DNA from: Rotaria sordida
Taxonomy: Eukaryota > Rotifera > Eurotatoria > Philodinida > Philodinidae
NCBI GenBank assembly: GCA_905250125.1
Contig: CAJNOL010000149.1
Coordinates: forward strand, 160,730-224,729
Direction: 5' to 3'
DNA: 64,000 bases
Shown here: positions 47,443 to 60,193 of the stretch, piece by piece
Layout: each line of letters starts with the position of its first letter
How positions within the stretch are numbered: the first letter of the stretch is position 1
The notes under the pieces: model-generated
Databases searched by the model: none
The model's input: only the letters and a program-made list of their open reading frames with translations
What the model was told of the DNA's origin: nothing
Translations under genes and position numbers: made by a program

Positions 47443-49895
47443 CTCAAGTCTTCAAAAAAAAACAAATTTTTGTTGAAGAATTTAATGAATAATATATTAC
47501 TTTAAAATCTTTTTAAAACGACATATAATTATAGAGCAATATATATTTTATTGTAACTACACGATAATCATGCGTCAGTAACAGGCAAAAAGTTGTTATT
47601 CTAAAGAAATACTAGTTGACATAGTTTTCGAGTTGGATATTATTTCGAAAACTAATCATAATCTCTAGAGATTATCTTATGACAATAAAAAAAAATAAAA
47701 TAAAATAACATTACTGTTGAGAGTTAGCTGTTAGAAAGTGTATTATTTTTTTTCTGTATGTAAAAGCTGGAAAATCTATTACGTTTACAGCGAAGATCAT
47801 TGAAAAAAAAGGAGAAAATTATGTAAAGGTCATGTTGAATACTTTCATACATCATCCATTCATATATGAATGTTTTTTTTTTGGTGAACATAAGTCATCT
47901 ATTGGATTGTGTTTGATAGAAGAACATTTTTTAAAAATCCAATATTTGTTTATTTAGATTATTTTTCAATAAATACGACAAAATATTTCTATTTAATGAA
48001 CGTTATAAATCAAAAAAAAAACTGTTTGATATAAAAGTTGAGATCAAAATTATATTATGTTAGGGTGAAACAGTAGAATATTCACGAAAAAAACATATGT
48101 CTAAGAAAATAATTCAATAATTTATGTTTAAAGCTAATTCATCAAGTTTGTTGCTAATAGTAACGTAAGCAATGTGAATGTTGAGCCTAGATATAAGCGA
48201 GAGTGTTTGTTTTTGATCCTGACAGAATCGAGATTGAAACCATCGTGCTCGTATCTAGCTGAAACTCTTCACTGTTTGAAGCCATGCAACCAAATAGAGA
48301 GTTCAGCCAATTTCAACCTTCAAATCCCCACTATCAAAACCCTGGTTATGCCTTCAGACACTAATATTATTTCTAAATTATTATCATTATTATGAAGAGT
48401 TCTTGTGACTTCGTAGATGTCGCTTATGTACAGTAATTTAAAAACAAACGAGAAAAAAAAAGACAAATGTTTGGTAAATGTTAATGCACTAAAAGTTTAA
48501 AATGATTTTACACATATGACTATGAGTTTTTGATCTTTCAATTCACGTGAACTTTTTGAAAATCCATGAATTATGATATGGAATTTAAGTTCAATAAAAC
48601 AATTTGAATGAATGAACGAATGTTCTATATATATATTTAGAAGTTTCTAAAAATTGACTAGAGTCTCCAATTATATTTAAATCTAGTGAAACATTATTGT
48701 ATGAGAACTATGTTGAAGTTGTTGTTGCATATGTATAAGCTGGAAGTCAGCGCCAACTAATAGCTGATAATTTCATCTATCAACAAGGCAATGCCATATC
48801 GCATACACATCAGAAATCATTGGCATGATGCAAGGAGAATTTCATAAGCAATTACAGATGACCATCAAACAGTCATGATCTCAATACTGTAGATTGTTAT
48901 GTGAAACGCTATTGCTAATAATATGCAATGGAATAAAGTTAAAAATTCTGATTCATTAATTGATCAAATAAGAAAAGAAATTTATCGTGTAACAAGAAAA
49001 AAACGATCTTGTTCACAGAGTCGAAAATTAGTCACATAGAATTTTGTCTATTTTGAAAACTAACGATGCATATATAAAATAATCTTTGTATTGTAGATTG
49101 TAGAGATTTTCACGCTGCATCTTGTAGTATATTTTGTTTTTTAATAAAATGTATTAGATGATGAAAAACTTAAATGCAAAAAATATTAATTCATCTATTG
49201 ATATCCTAATAATATCACAATAATCACGAATATTTTTTTTCAATATTTTTTACATGAAAAATAAACATTAAGTTTAATTAAACATAAAGATTATTCGAGC
49301 ATAGATAAAATACATCATGACAATGATCGATTCATTGTATATTCTTCGAAACATCTGTTAAACATACATTCCTCGAGAAAAAAAATCGATTGATTCATTG
49401 ATAAGTATAGAACATTCTTGAATATGTGATCATCGTTCTATTAAACAAAAAAAAACAAGAAAAGCACAAGTATGAAATCAGTCATAGTTTGAACAAAGTC
49501 TATTTCTTTTTTCTTCATATTATATATGTAATCTCTTACACATGTGTATTTCTATACAAAAGAAATGATGCTCAACTGATTTCCCTATATATGCAGACGA
49601 GCCCTAGAGAAGAAGAAGGATTGCAATTAGATGCATATTCATGCAAGCATGTTCGATAGATTGAGGGCAAGGCAAAATGTGTTTTCTTTTTTCTTTTCTC
49701 ATCATCGGACAGTATCTTTCTATATGCCAGAAAAAATAAATCATCATCTTCAACATTACATTGATGGTCATCATTATAGGAAGAGAACGAAGAAAATAGC
49801 ATTCCATATCACATAGATATTTCATACATATTATATACATATAGTTCAGTTAGTGGTCATATTGACCTTCTTTTTTTCCTATTAGCTGAAAGATA
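47443..49895. other. Intergenic region, no gene seen
   Basis: This is 2.4 kb of AT-rich sequence upstream of the GABA-B remnant. I looked for the missing N-terminal receptor exons on the minus strand and found none. A 73-codon plus frame near 48,174 has no recognised domain or splice support. Confidence 0.45.
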
Positions 49896-50806
49896 ATGCT
49901 GTTAACCATAATAACTACTATTCTTTTGGCAACTATAAAAATTGGTTATACAGGTAAATTATTATTTGAAAGATATTATTTTTTTTTGTTGAAATATAAA
50001 TACAGACGGTATTAAAACAACTTTACCTGTATCGATTATTTTGGATGGATTTACATTACAAACAGTAGGATTTGCATTCTTCTCTCTTTTGTAAGAATTA
50101 TTTCTTTCGAATAGTGGATGGAACAATCATTATGGAATAGAACTCGAATGTCAATTGTTCATCATTTAAATGAATTTTGTAAAAAAGATTATCATTGCGA
50201 TGCTGAGTAAGTGAATTCGTTTTTGAAATTCAATTTTATTTCAAATAATAAAAAAAAAAGATATGGAATTGGTAATATTCATTTAATAAATGTTGTACCA
50301 TATGGTTCATCATCGATTTGCTTAAATATCACCGCTGATGAACCGGTTTTACCTTTCAATATGAAAACCGGCAATGCACCATCATTATATAATTATACAG
50401 CACTTTTGACAGGTTTTTATCAGTGAAAATTATTTTTTTTTAAGATATATTGATTATTTTGTTTAGGTGCACTTTTTCAAGCTAAAATTGATATTGAACG
50501 TTTGTATGATGATCAATCATTATATTTATCGAATGATTTTAGTAGAAATTCAATTGTTAATCGAACAAGTCGATTGTTATTTGTTCTATTAGGAATTGCT
50601 ATTGTTGGTATTACATTTGGTTTAACTGTTTGTTTCTTTCAAAGAATGTATGTATACACTATAGAATAAATTTTTTAGTTGATTTTATGTTTTAATTTAG
50701 TCGTCGTCATAACTATTCAAAATTACTTAAAAATGCACGAATATGTCAACCAATACAAGAGGAATCATTAACCAATGCTCCATCAACGTCTGTTTTACAT
50801 CAATAG
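49896..50806 (+). CDS. Unrecognised type I single-pass membrane protein
   Basis: Six exons with consistent phase give about 215 residues: 49896-49953, 50006-50064, 50115-50206, 50261-50412, 50467-50647 and 50701-50806. Introns are 48-54 nt. The first 19 residues form a hydrophobic signal-peptide-like stretch. The presumed ectodomain has NRT, NIT, NYT and NRT glycosylation sequons and three Cys. A transmembrane helix (LLFVLLGIAIVGITFGLTV) follows at about residues 155-177, then a short basic cytosolic tail (QRIRRHNYSKLLKNAR). The intron after exon 2 (50,065-50,114) begins GTAGGA; using the inner GTAAGA instead would break the frame. No known family was recognised. It could be a lineage-specific receptor-like or adhesion protein. 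Confidence 0.6.
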
Positions 50807-53800
50807 AAGAAAACTGTTTTTTTTTGTATATAAATATATATATATATATTCGCCATATAATAAAAAAAGACATTTCGATAAACAGATTAATCATAAACAA
50901 ACAAACATACAAAAAATGTTTATTTATTATTTTGAAGAATAATTCTTATGAGTTTTTGTTTTATTTGAATAACTTCATGCACTTTTTTAAATAAAATGAT
51001 CGTGTCAGTAATACTGAATAGTCTTTTAATAAGTTTATATAGACGATATGAGTCACTCGTTATTTAAAACAAAAAGCACATTCCATATGAATTTGATGAT
51101 TACCATGAAGACTCAAGAACGTTTATTGAAGAACATAAATGATTTGTTTGTGTATAGAATTTGCATTTTGAAAAGTAAATCTTAGTCAGAATTATTACGT
51201 AGGAAATCTTCAATAATCCTCATTAAAAAGTCAGTGGGATGGTCAAAACTGAGAAGTTAATATTCTCTGTATATCTTCTTAAAAGATACTATATTACAAT
51301 GATGAAATGACCGTTACACGGAAACATCTCGAATTAGGTATGGACCAGCTCCAGTTCTGACTGGATATACAATTAATATTCTTATACTAATCTCTATCAT
51401 CTATGTTAGGCTAGCAATAGACCTAATTTATGACTGATGAATTAGTTCCAAGATAACTGTAAGTGATGCATACCTATAATGTATTAACTTTACTAACGAG
51501 AGAAATACTTCAACTGTTCAATCGCTTTTGAGTCACGACTGTGCATTATACAAATTCAAATGAGCTATGAAGAGTTTGTGTTCTTAGCTTATTGCTACGA
51601 AGATACTGCACTTATATGGTATTCTTTAAATAAATGTCATGGTCTCCTTCAAGAACACCAGAAAAAACCTGAGTTTCGAATTTCGTGTTGAAACTTTGCA
51701 TAGAAACTAGTCTTAATGAGAATAGATTTTTTTTGCGAAAGTTTCAGGTCTTTTGATTTGCTTCTATCCTGAAATGAGAACATCAAATCTGATGGTTTAT
51801 GTGTGTGGTGTAAAAGACACGCTCTTACCATAGTTGTATGTTAAGATAGAAACGGCGACAAAACTTGAAACATTCAAAAAAAACTATTCTCACTAAGACG
51901 TTTCTATGCAAAATTTCAAGTCGAAATTCGAAAATCAGTTTGGTTGGTATTCCTTGGAAGAACCGAGGCATTAATTTAAAAAATACCATTAAAGTGCAGC
52001 ATCTCTAGAGCAATAAGTTAAGGACACGAACGTTTCATCGCTCATTTGCATCGACATAATGCACATAGTCTCGACTCAAAAGCCATTGAACAGTTGGAAG
52101 ACTTCTCTCGTAAGATTTCATGTTTCAGATCGTATGATCTATTGTAGACGACTTTGAAACATTGCTGTCATCATGGAATTATCCGATTTTTATCGAAAAC
52201 TCAACAGTATGTGACTCATTTTTTTTCTTATTGCTATATACATACCTTTGATAATTGGTAAAATTTTCCAAGTAAAGAGTCTTTTATTAATTTAAATTTT
52301 ACTGAATAAAAATCGGCTAAAAAAAATGCTATTTGAAGATCGTATATCTCTTCAGTAAACTATCATACACATAATATTAAACTTCAATTGATACCTTTTC
52401 TACTGATTCTCTTATATTAAGTTTACCTCAAGTTTTTATTTTAAAATCTAAAACTTTGTTTATCTTTTCTAGTGTTTCCTCTTCTTTAATTATGCATGTT
52501 TCAAATGATTGAAAATGAACGCCACTCATGTTTATTGATACCTATGAATCTCAATAGTTTTGATTGTAATAGAACCTATAGAACAATGCAAAGCTTCATC
52601 ATACTATTTCACATAGCTTGTTTTATACAAATCATACTGAAAGTAATAGTAACATCGGCTTCTAATTATTATGTGGAAGTATATCAACAAATGTTGCTTT
52701 TGTTCTTTTATTCTTTGCTTGGATCCGTAATTCAACAACATCAGATACTTGTAATGAATTTATCCAACGACTTGTTGAACAATATCTTTAATAGTAAGTT
52801 TCTGTTTTCGTTCTGCTCTTTTTGGTGCTGAGTCTATTCTTCATTATTGTTGTCCCTAGTCGAGATTCTCTTGAATCTGGGATAATCTTCGACAGATTCT
52901 TTGTTGAAGTCTGGTATATATTCGTAGAGACTAATTTATATTTTCTCAATCAAACCTTAACTATTGTTCTCGGTGATACGTAAAGTGTCGATAACATCTG
53001 CTTATTTAAGATTATCATCTTTATCTGTGAACCATACATATTCATATCATTTTTCTTTGTTGTAGTAATATCATCGCTTCGAAACCATATTGATAACAAC
53101 TTAAATAGTGGTGTAACCAGAAAAAATTTGTATGGAGAGCTCAGTCCTCTGACTATGTGCTTATGAAGGGCAAAGATCCTCTGATAACGTTTCTAGAAGA
53201 GGGTTCAAACCACTTTTTAAGCGAACTCAACTGTTAGCGGAGGGACTCAGCGTGACAACCAACCTGAAAATCATACTCTCAATGTTCTCGATTGAATCTC
53301 AGAAATCATAAAGTAAATTTCATAGTTCAATTATTAGTTACTATTAAATAAAAGATATTTCCTAAGTATAAAATATGATATATATTGTTTTTTTGTTTGG
53401 TGCAAATAATGCTTCATATTATTGCTTCACAGCAGCTGCAATTTTATAAATTACTATTTTTCATTTCATAGTACTTCATCGATTTTATTTTTCAATAGTA
53501 AAAAAACACGAATTCTCCATCAAAGTTTTCGATAAAGATTTTCAAGTAGGTGTTAACAAGATATGCATCCTTTATTTATTTCTTTTTTTCTTTTTTATAT
53601 GCTTCGATATTCAAAATACCTTCATTTATATATTTGTTCTTTATTAACATAATGTCATCATCAATGACAAAATATAAAACAAAAGATAGAGATTAACACA
53701 ATATAAAGAAGGAAAGTAAACAATTACAATTAGACCTAGTTTATCAAATGGATTACACACGTATACGCAAAAAGAAAGTGTTGGAAGAACGACAAAAAAA

Positions 53801-53966
53801 AAGCTTATTTTATGTTCGTTCATATTACACAAAAAAAAAGAAGAGAAAGAATATATGAGTAAGAAGATATCACACTTAAATAAAACAAAAACTCTTCACT
53901 GGATCATCAACCTCTCTTAACGTTAAGAATAATTAATGCATACATTCAATCTCAAGTATCTCATTA
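50807..53966. other. Intergenic region holding a foldback repeat
   Basis: Apart from the inverted-repeat element at about 51,490-52,120, this 3.2 kb shows no gene. A 111-codon plus frame near 52,496 has no recognised domain. The stretch 53,105-53,260 is slightly richer in GC and could be a decayed transposon end. Confidence 0.45.
51490..52125. repeat. Foldback (inverted-repeat) element, second copy of the family
   Basis: The left arm (about 51,497-51,745) and right arm (about 51,885-52,120) are reverse complements with substitutions. Shared strings on the two arms include CAACTGTTCAATNGCTTTTGAGTC, TTATTGCT and TTTTGCATAGAAAC. The middle (about 51,750-51,880) is single copy here but also occurs in the relative at 25,560-26,040. 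No coding sequence is present, so it is non-autonomous. Confidence 0.75.
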
Positions 53967-54871
53967 TCATTTGCCCTTTTTGTCTTCGTCCATAGTTGTC
54001 TGAATTGTTAGATATTCGTCAAGCATACGTTTTCGAGTCATTTCAGTTAATCGTTGAAGATCATTTTCAAGTGTCATACCTGTCGTATTGATTGGTTCAA
54101 GACATTTGATAGTTATACAACCGGGACGCCAATAATAAGTATTATTCGATTTGTCTGCATTATATATTGACTTGTAAGATGAAAAAACAATCGGTACAAT
54201 TGGTACTTGTGCTTCAATAGCCAAACGAAAAGCACCAAGTTTAAATGGAAGAAATGTTTCATTCATATTTCGTGTTCCTAATTTTATAAAAGAAAAACAA
54301 AAAAGATCAAATTAAATACTAATCAATTTTCTATAATACCTTCAGGAAAAATCCATAATCGAAGTGATTTATTTTGAATTTTTTTCATTATATAAGACAT
54401 TGTTTCACTTGATTGTTGACGATTTTTTCTATCAATAAATTCTACACCAGCTAACCATGATGTTATACCAAATGGTCCAACCCAAATTAATTCTTTTTTT
54501 GCTAAAATTGTACAATATCGAATATGTTCTGACCAAATATGCATCATGCCAATAAAATCTATAGATGATTGATGATTTGCAACAATAATACAAGTTTTAT
54601 CGTCATCTAATACTTGAGCATTTTCAACACGATATTTTAAATTTAATAAACGAAATATTGGATTCAATACGATAGATGCTAGACGTATGTTTAATGGATT
54701 GCGTGGTCGTAGAACAAATATAGGTTGTACTATAATGGCAACTAACATGACTATAGTAACATAAAAGGCATATTTAAGTTTAAATAATTGTCGTTCATCG
54801 AGAACATATTGAATAAGTAAATAGATGATTATAATCATTAAAATCACACCGATTATAAATAGATTAAACAT
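53967..54871 (-). CDS. AGPAT: 1-acyl-sn-glycerol-3-phosphate acyltransferase (AGPAT1/2 type)
   Basis: This ER-membrane enzyme converts lysophosphatidic acid plus acyl-CoA to phosphatidic acid. Two exons, 54871-54340 and 54277-53967, are joined by a 62-nt GT-AG intron inside FPEGTR and give 280 residues, the usual AGPAT1/2 length. N-terminal hydrophobic segments lie at about residues 1-22 and 32-52. Motif I is NHQSSIDF, the catalytic NHx4D, at about residue 100. Motif III is FPEGTRN across the exon junction. Motif IV reads VPIVPIVFSSY. The acceptor-binding GVEFIDR block lies between motifs I and III. The chosen ATG starts directly at the first membrane helix. Confidence 0.93.
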
Positions 54872-55094
54872 TGACCTAGATTTTTCTTTATCTAAAATAA
54901 TTAAAGATCTTTTATTATTATTATTATTATTATTATACTAATTCACTATACCCAATTAAATATTCCAATAACAATAATTATAAATAAGGAATGTGTTTAT
55001 ATTTAACAAAGAATAGATTACAATGTTTTATATATTAAACTAAAACAATAGATTCACTCATGCATAGGAAAACAAAAAAACCTTCTCTTTTCTT

Positions 55095-55664
55095 TTATAA
55101 AGTAGGATGAAAATGAGAATGATGTTCAGATGCAATCATAGTATGACATTGAGGAAAACGTTGTCGCCATTCATCAGATACAAAACAAACAGACAACATT
55201 CCAATAGGTATCAACGTAAGAAATAATCCACATGAAACAATAACAAATGATAAACGATAATTAAAATGTATTAAACGATTTAATAATATTAAAAATAGCC
55301 AACTACTAGCTAAAGCTAATCCACTTAATTCTCGTCCTTCTTCATAATGTAAAAAATGATTTTTCATACTATGGATATTATTTTCATATTGATATTTAAA
55401 AAGAAAATGACAACCAAATGCAAGAAGTATGCAAAAAACAAAAGCATTCATATAAATAATAACAATTGATAATGATCGATAATTAAACAATTCAATAGCA
55501 AGAAAAATAGATGTAGACATATAAATTGTTACCCATAAATACCAATCATGATCATTTAAATTAACAAAAGCAGCAAAAAGAAAAAATAAACATCCAATTC
55601 CATTTATAATACGCCAAATAAGTTTACTGGATGATTGTTTACAATCATCATTGTTGTCAAACAT
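55095..55664 (-). CDS. TMEM220: TMEM220-like multi-pass membrane protein
   Basis: This is a single-exon protein of about 189 residues with about six hydrophobic segments. Diagnostic features are the early FLFAAFVNLNDHDWYLWVTIY block, similar to the LQVNDPDxxLW motif of TMEM220, and EEGRELSGLALASSW near residue 118. The cytosolic tail is His-rich. An ATG eight codons further upstream (55,688) is also in frame; I chose the inner one because the family usually starts shortly before the first membrane segment. The family's molecular function is not established. Confidence 0.7.
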   Translation of the reverse strand: MFDNNDDCKQSSSKLIWRIINGIGCLFFLFAAFVNLNDHDWYLWVTIYMSTSIFLAIELFNYRSLSIVIIYMNAFVFCILLAFGCHFLFKYQYENNIHSMKNHFLHYEEGRELSGLALASSWLFLILLNRLIHFNYRLSFVIVSCGLFLTLIPIGMLSVCFVSDEWRQRFPQCHTMIASEHHSHFHPTL

Positions 55665-56085
55665 CTTCAATACAGAAAAATAATACAAAGTTTGTTTTTT
55701 CTTTCTTTCTTATCAATAATAAATTTTTTTCATTTCGAACAAATCTAACAAGAGCAAAAAAAACACAGATTAACCAAAAAAAAAGAAAAAAGAAAAATAG
55801 ACCAAATTTTTACAGAAATAGACAAGCAATAGGACTAGAGATCATGTTTGAGAACAAAAAAAAAAAAGAAATGTATACAATCTTGTTACTATTTCGTCAG
55901 ATCGAGAGAAAGAACAAAAAGAACGAGACAGAGCACGAAAAAAAAATTTTATCCATCTTATTATTATTATTATTGGTTGATAAGCAATATGAGAACAACG
56001 TGTTGATTGGTGAACATGTCACAATGTATTATGGCTACTAATGAAAAAGAAAAAGGAAGAGAAACGAGCATAATTGAAATTGAAT

Positions 56086-59000
56086 CTAGATGATACTAGA
56101 ATAATGACGAAACATATGCGAACCAGTTGGTTTTGTTTGTTGTTTCATTGCAAGTGAACCACCACGTACTGGTGATTCAAATGATTGATTTATATTTGTT
56201 GATGTTGTTATTGAATATAATGGTGTATTTGCTGTATTAATTAATAATTTTCTTGAATTATCATTTGGCGTTGATGCATATTGATGATGTTGTGGAACAA
56301 TTGTAGATTGTGTTGGAGAAACAAATAATGGTTGGCATTGAATACTTGTATTATTTGTATCGTTAATACTTGTTGGTAATGTTTGAAGATCGGATGAATT
56401 TGTTAAAAGATAATGACTAAGTAATTTTTTATTTAACATTAAATTCTTAAGACGTTCACGTTTTAAACTATGTCTAAATGATAAATAATGTAATGATATT
56501 TTCATTTTCTTAACAATCAATAAAACCTACCGAAGTGATTCACGACTAGTCGGTAATGATGGACTGGCAACAGGATTAAGTAAAAGCTAAAAAATAAAAT
56601 AAACATTAGAAAGTCGATAATAAATAGGCTAAAAGCTTAACCAATTAGGGACATGTTAATTAAAACAGAATACACGTAGTTCTTCGTTGCTCTCGAAACT
56701 TGATACAAATCCAAAAGAATATGAACAGTTCTTAATTTTAACAGTGATACTATATACAGAGACTCGTGCTCATCCAAAATTTTACAACTACAATCAATTA
56801 AAACTTTATTTAAGATTAGATAGTCACCAGTTAGAAAAATTAGTGGTGACATCTTACGAGGGAATATGTCCAACTGTTGGAAGCCATTCGATTCCATATT
56901 TTGGCTATGAATAGGAGTTACGCACGAACCTCATCAGCTGCCCTCTTTCGATTTCAATGATTTTTTGTCTATAGATACTACATAGTATTCTAATAAAAAC
57001 TCTTACAAGATTTGAGTTCCTATTGAGATTTGACTAAACTATCAAATTTCAACTTGAAACTTTGTTTTTCTTCAAAACTTGAATTGTTTTATGTTGAGTT
57101 CTCTATATTCACAAAGTTTCAAATCGAAATTCGATAGATTTGTCAAATATCAATACGAATCCAAATCCATTTAGGATTTTTATTAGAAGACTACGTAGTA
57201 TCTATAGGCAAAAATCATTGAAATTGGAAGAAGTTCTCTCATCAGTGAAACAAAAAATTCCAACAAGATTCAGGTACATGACCAGTAGAATATCCTAAAA
57301 ATTTCAGCTCAAACGAATGTATTTTTCTTCAGATGTCGGTTGTCTACGATAGCACAATTCTATGATTTGCATTTTTACATGCAAGCATTCATTAGATATT
57401 CTAGTAGTCAAAACTTCAGATAAAAATCTTGTAATTAAGTTTTTTATGATTTACGGGTCTAAAAGCCGAAATCCTATTAAAACAATCATAACTTTAGCTA
57501 GATAACGCATAAACATGGATCCGTATGATATTTTCTTAGCTTCACTAAGTCCTACTCATATTCCAAACAATCGTATGTTTCCTAATTAATTCCGCATATC
57601 ACTCATCGATTTGTAAACTTACTTCATAAGCTGATGGTCGTTGATTCGGATCGACATTACACATACGTCCAAGTATAAGTTCATTAAGTTGATTTGTACA
57701 ATGTGAAATTGAATGAAGATAATGATTAATATTTAATCTTAATTGTTGCCATTCATTACCTTGTATAGGCATTTCACGATTTGTTCCACAAACATATAAT
57801 GTTAAACCTAACGAAAAAATATCACATTTACCTATATTAATTTGTTTCGAATTTGATTTTTGTAAAGCTTCTAATGCTAAATAACGACTATCACCATCTT
57901 CTTCAATTGATGATAAACTTATTTGACTAACATGTCCTAAATCAGTTAATTTATAAATTATATTATTTATATTTACATCATCATCATTATTATTATTATT
58001 ATTTTCATCATCTTTATTAAAATTAATATTTATTGAACGTTGACATAACATAATATTAGCTGGTTTTATATCTAAATGTGCTAAATCTTGTGCATGCATA
58101 AATGCTAATGCATCACTTATTTGATGAAGAATTTGTTTTAATTGTTGTTCATTTATAAACATATGATTACGTCGATTTTTTTCTAATATATCACCTAATG
58201 AACCACCATTACAATATTCTAATTGAACAAAAAATCTTCCATCTGGTTCAATCCATGCTGAATGATAACGTACTAAATTTTCATGTGATATAAGTATAGC
58301 ATGTGCACATGTTTCACGCCATGCCATTTGTTCATAACTTGTACCAAGTACTGGTTGTTTAGATGCTTTAATAGCATATGTTATACCATCAAGACGATTT
58401 TTACATAAATAAACATGTGAAAATTCACCTTGACCAAGTAAAACTTCTTGATGAAATTCTTCATCAAATCGTCGAATTGTTAATTCACGTAATGATGGTG
58501 AACTAACTGCTGGAACATTACGTAATGATTGTCGACGTTCAGATGGTACATGAACAATAGTTTGTTGATCACGTTTAGCAACAAGACGTGTACGATAACG
58601 TGGAGTTGGTGTCGTTGTTGTGTTTATTGGTATACATGGTGAATCAAATTTAGTACGTTTCGTTTGTGAAATATCTAATTGTGGACTAAATGGATTTGTA
58701 TTAACTAAGTCACCTAATAAAAAGAATAAATTCGAATACAAAACAAAAAAGATAATCAAAACTATACCTTTTGATTTCGATATTGATTGTTCATGTTGAG
58801 TTGATGTTGTTAAATTAATTGAATCATCATGATGACGACTACGACGTTGAACTTTTGGTGAACGAAATGTACTTTCTTGTACATAATCAAGATTTTTTCG
58901 TCGTGTACATGGTGATTGATTAGGTGTTTTAATTGATATTCCATCAATAGATATATCTGATCGTATTTTTGTTTCACGATTTCTTGTTGTACTTCGTTTA

Positions 59001-59533
59001 CGTTTGTTATTATTATTATTATTATTATTATTTGTTGTAGTTTTTGTCGCATATTTAACTGTATAACTTGTTGTTGGTTTTGCTGCGACAGTACCAGATA
59101 ATGATGTAAAACGAAGATGATAAGGTGATTTAAATTCATTTGATTTTGTTATATGTGATGATAAAGGTGATGATTGATAAGATATTTCGGATGATGTTTG
59201 AGATAATGTTGTTAAACGTGATAATGCTGATTCAATATTAATTGAATCATTAAGAATAAAATCTTGTTGTGATGACTGTTGACTATGATTACGTGAATCA
59301 TCTTGTAATGGTTGACTACAACTACCACATGTTGAATCATCAAAAAGTACTGATGATGGTGGTAAAACTTGACTAGAACTACTATTTATAGTTAATTTTG
59401 GTGAAAATGATAGACGAGTACGACGATTAAATTGTGATGCTAAATAACTACTGTCTGTAGATTGTTGACTGGCTACATCCGATTCATCCGAGTCAAAAAC
59501 AGGCGGAGGAATAGGACTTGCAAACGATGACAT
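56086..59533 (-). CDS. WEE1: Wee1-type inhibitory CDK kinase
   Basis: This nuclear kinase phosphorylates the inhibitory Tyr of cyclin-dependent kinase 1. Four exons, 59533-58768, 58713-57623, 56586-56531 and 56473-56086, give about 766 residues. The N-terminal half is Ser/Thr-rich. The kinase domain (about 340-620) shows the glycine loop LGQGEFSHVYLC, AIKASK with the catalytic Lys, the EYCNGGSL hinge, catalytic HLDIKPANIM and DLGHVSQIS; the DLG replacing DFG and the absence of Arg before Asp in HLD are Wee1 hallmarks. EEGD-like EDGDSRYLALE follows. An insert of Asn and Asp runs sits between HLDIKPAN and DLGH. Exons 3-4 encode the conserved tail (LLLNPVASPSLP, then RHSLKRERLKNLMLNKKL). The first intron (58,714-58,767) is 54 nt with no stop. 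The second (56,587-57,622) is 1,036 nt and contains an inverted repeat. Confidence 0.93.
56850..57250. repeat. Inverted repeat (foldback relative) in the Wee1 second intron
   Basis: The segment around TTTCAATGATTTTTTGTCTA (about 56,950-57,003) pairs with about 57,172-57,235. The segment 57,010-57,065 pairs with 57,110-57,155, giving a hairpin centred near 57,090. The left edge, CTTACGAGGGAATATGTCCA followed by ACTGTTGGAAGCC, resembles the outer end of the 51.5-kb element, so the two are probably related. Confidence 0.6.
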
Positions 59534-60193
59534 CGTTATATGATCTAAAAAACAAACAAATGTCTAGCGATATGCAATTAACAATGAATGAATATTTCTT
59601 TGACGGACGGATAGTCGTCCACAGAGAGACAAAGAGACACTATCCAATTAACCAATAATAACAGATGGTATAATGAAGCGCCACCTGTACTTAATGAATG
59701 ATACAGTTGAGTTTTATTTCGTTTGATTAAAGAAACGGATTGTGTTTAAAGATTTTTTTTTATATAAAAACAACAGTATCTGTTAATGATTACAATCCTA
59801 GTAATCCTTTAGATTTATCTTTATTTAGTGAATTCGATTAAATTATATTCATTATTGTTTTACAATTCATAATCAATTAACAGGTTATATACACTTCTTC
59901 TTTTCAACTATACATAAATATTAAATAATGTTTACTATCAAAAAAGAAATTAAATATAAAAAAAAAAAAGATAAGTGTGTATATTTACAACGTGATCTCT
60001 TCATCGTGCTACTCTCTATTCTTCTTCTTTTCGTTCGCTATCACTACCCTATCTTAATTGTGATACTCTGCTGTTACATCTTTTCGTTTGCTTCTCTACG
60101 TATCCATATATATATATATTATCTATTCTTCATTTTCTTCGAGTTTATTCAAAAAAAGTGGCAACATAAGATATCAAAAAACAACATAAAATC
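59534..60193. promoter_or_regulatory. Divergent region between Wee1 and SNAP-25
   Basis: A 660-bp AT-rich interval separates two head-to-head genes and probably contains both promoters. The SNAP-25 side holds a pyrimidine-rich stretch and a TA tract near 60,110. A 103-codon plus frame over 59,928-60,239 is low-complexity and overlaps the true SNAP-25 start in another frame. No core promoter motif could be fixed. Confidence 0.4.
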
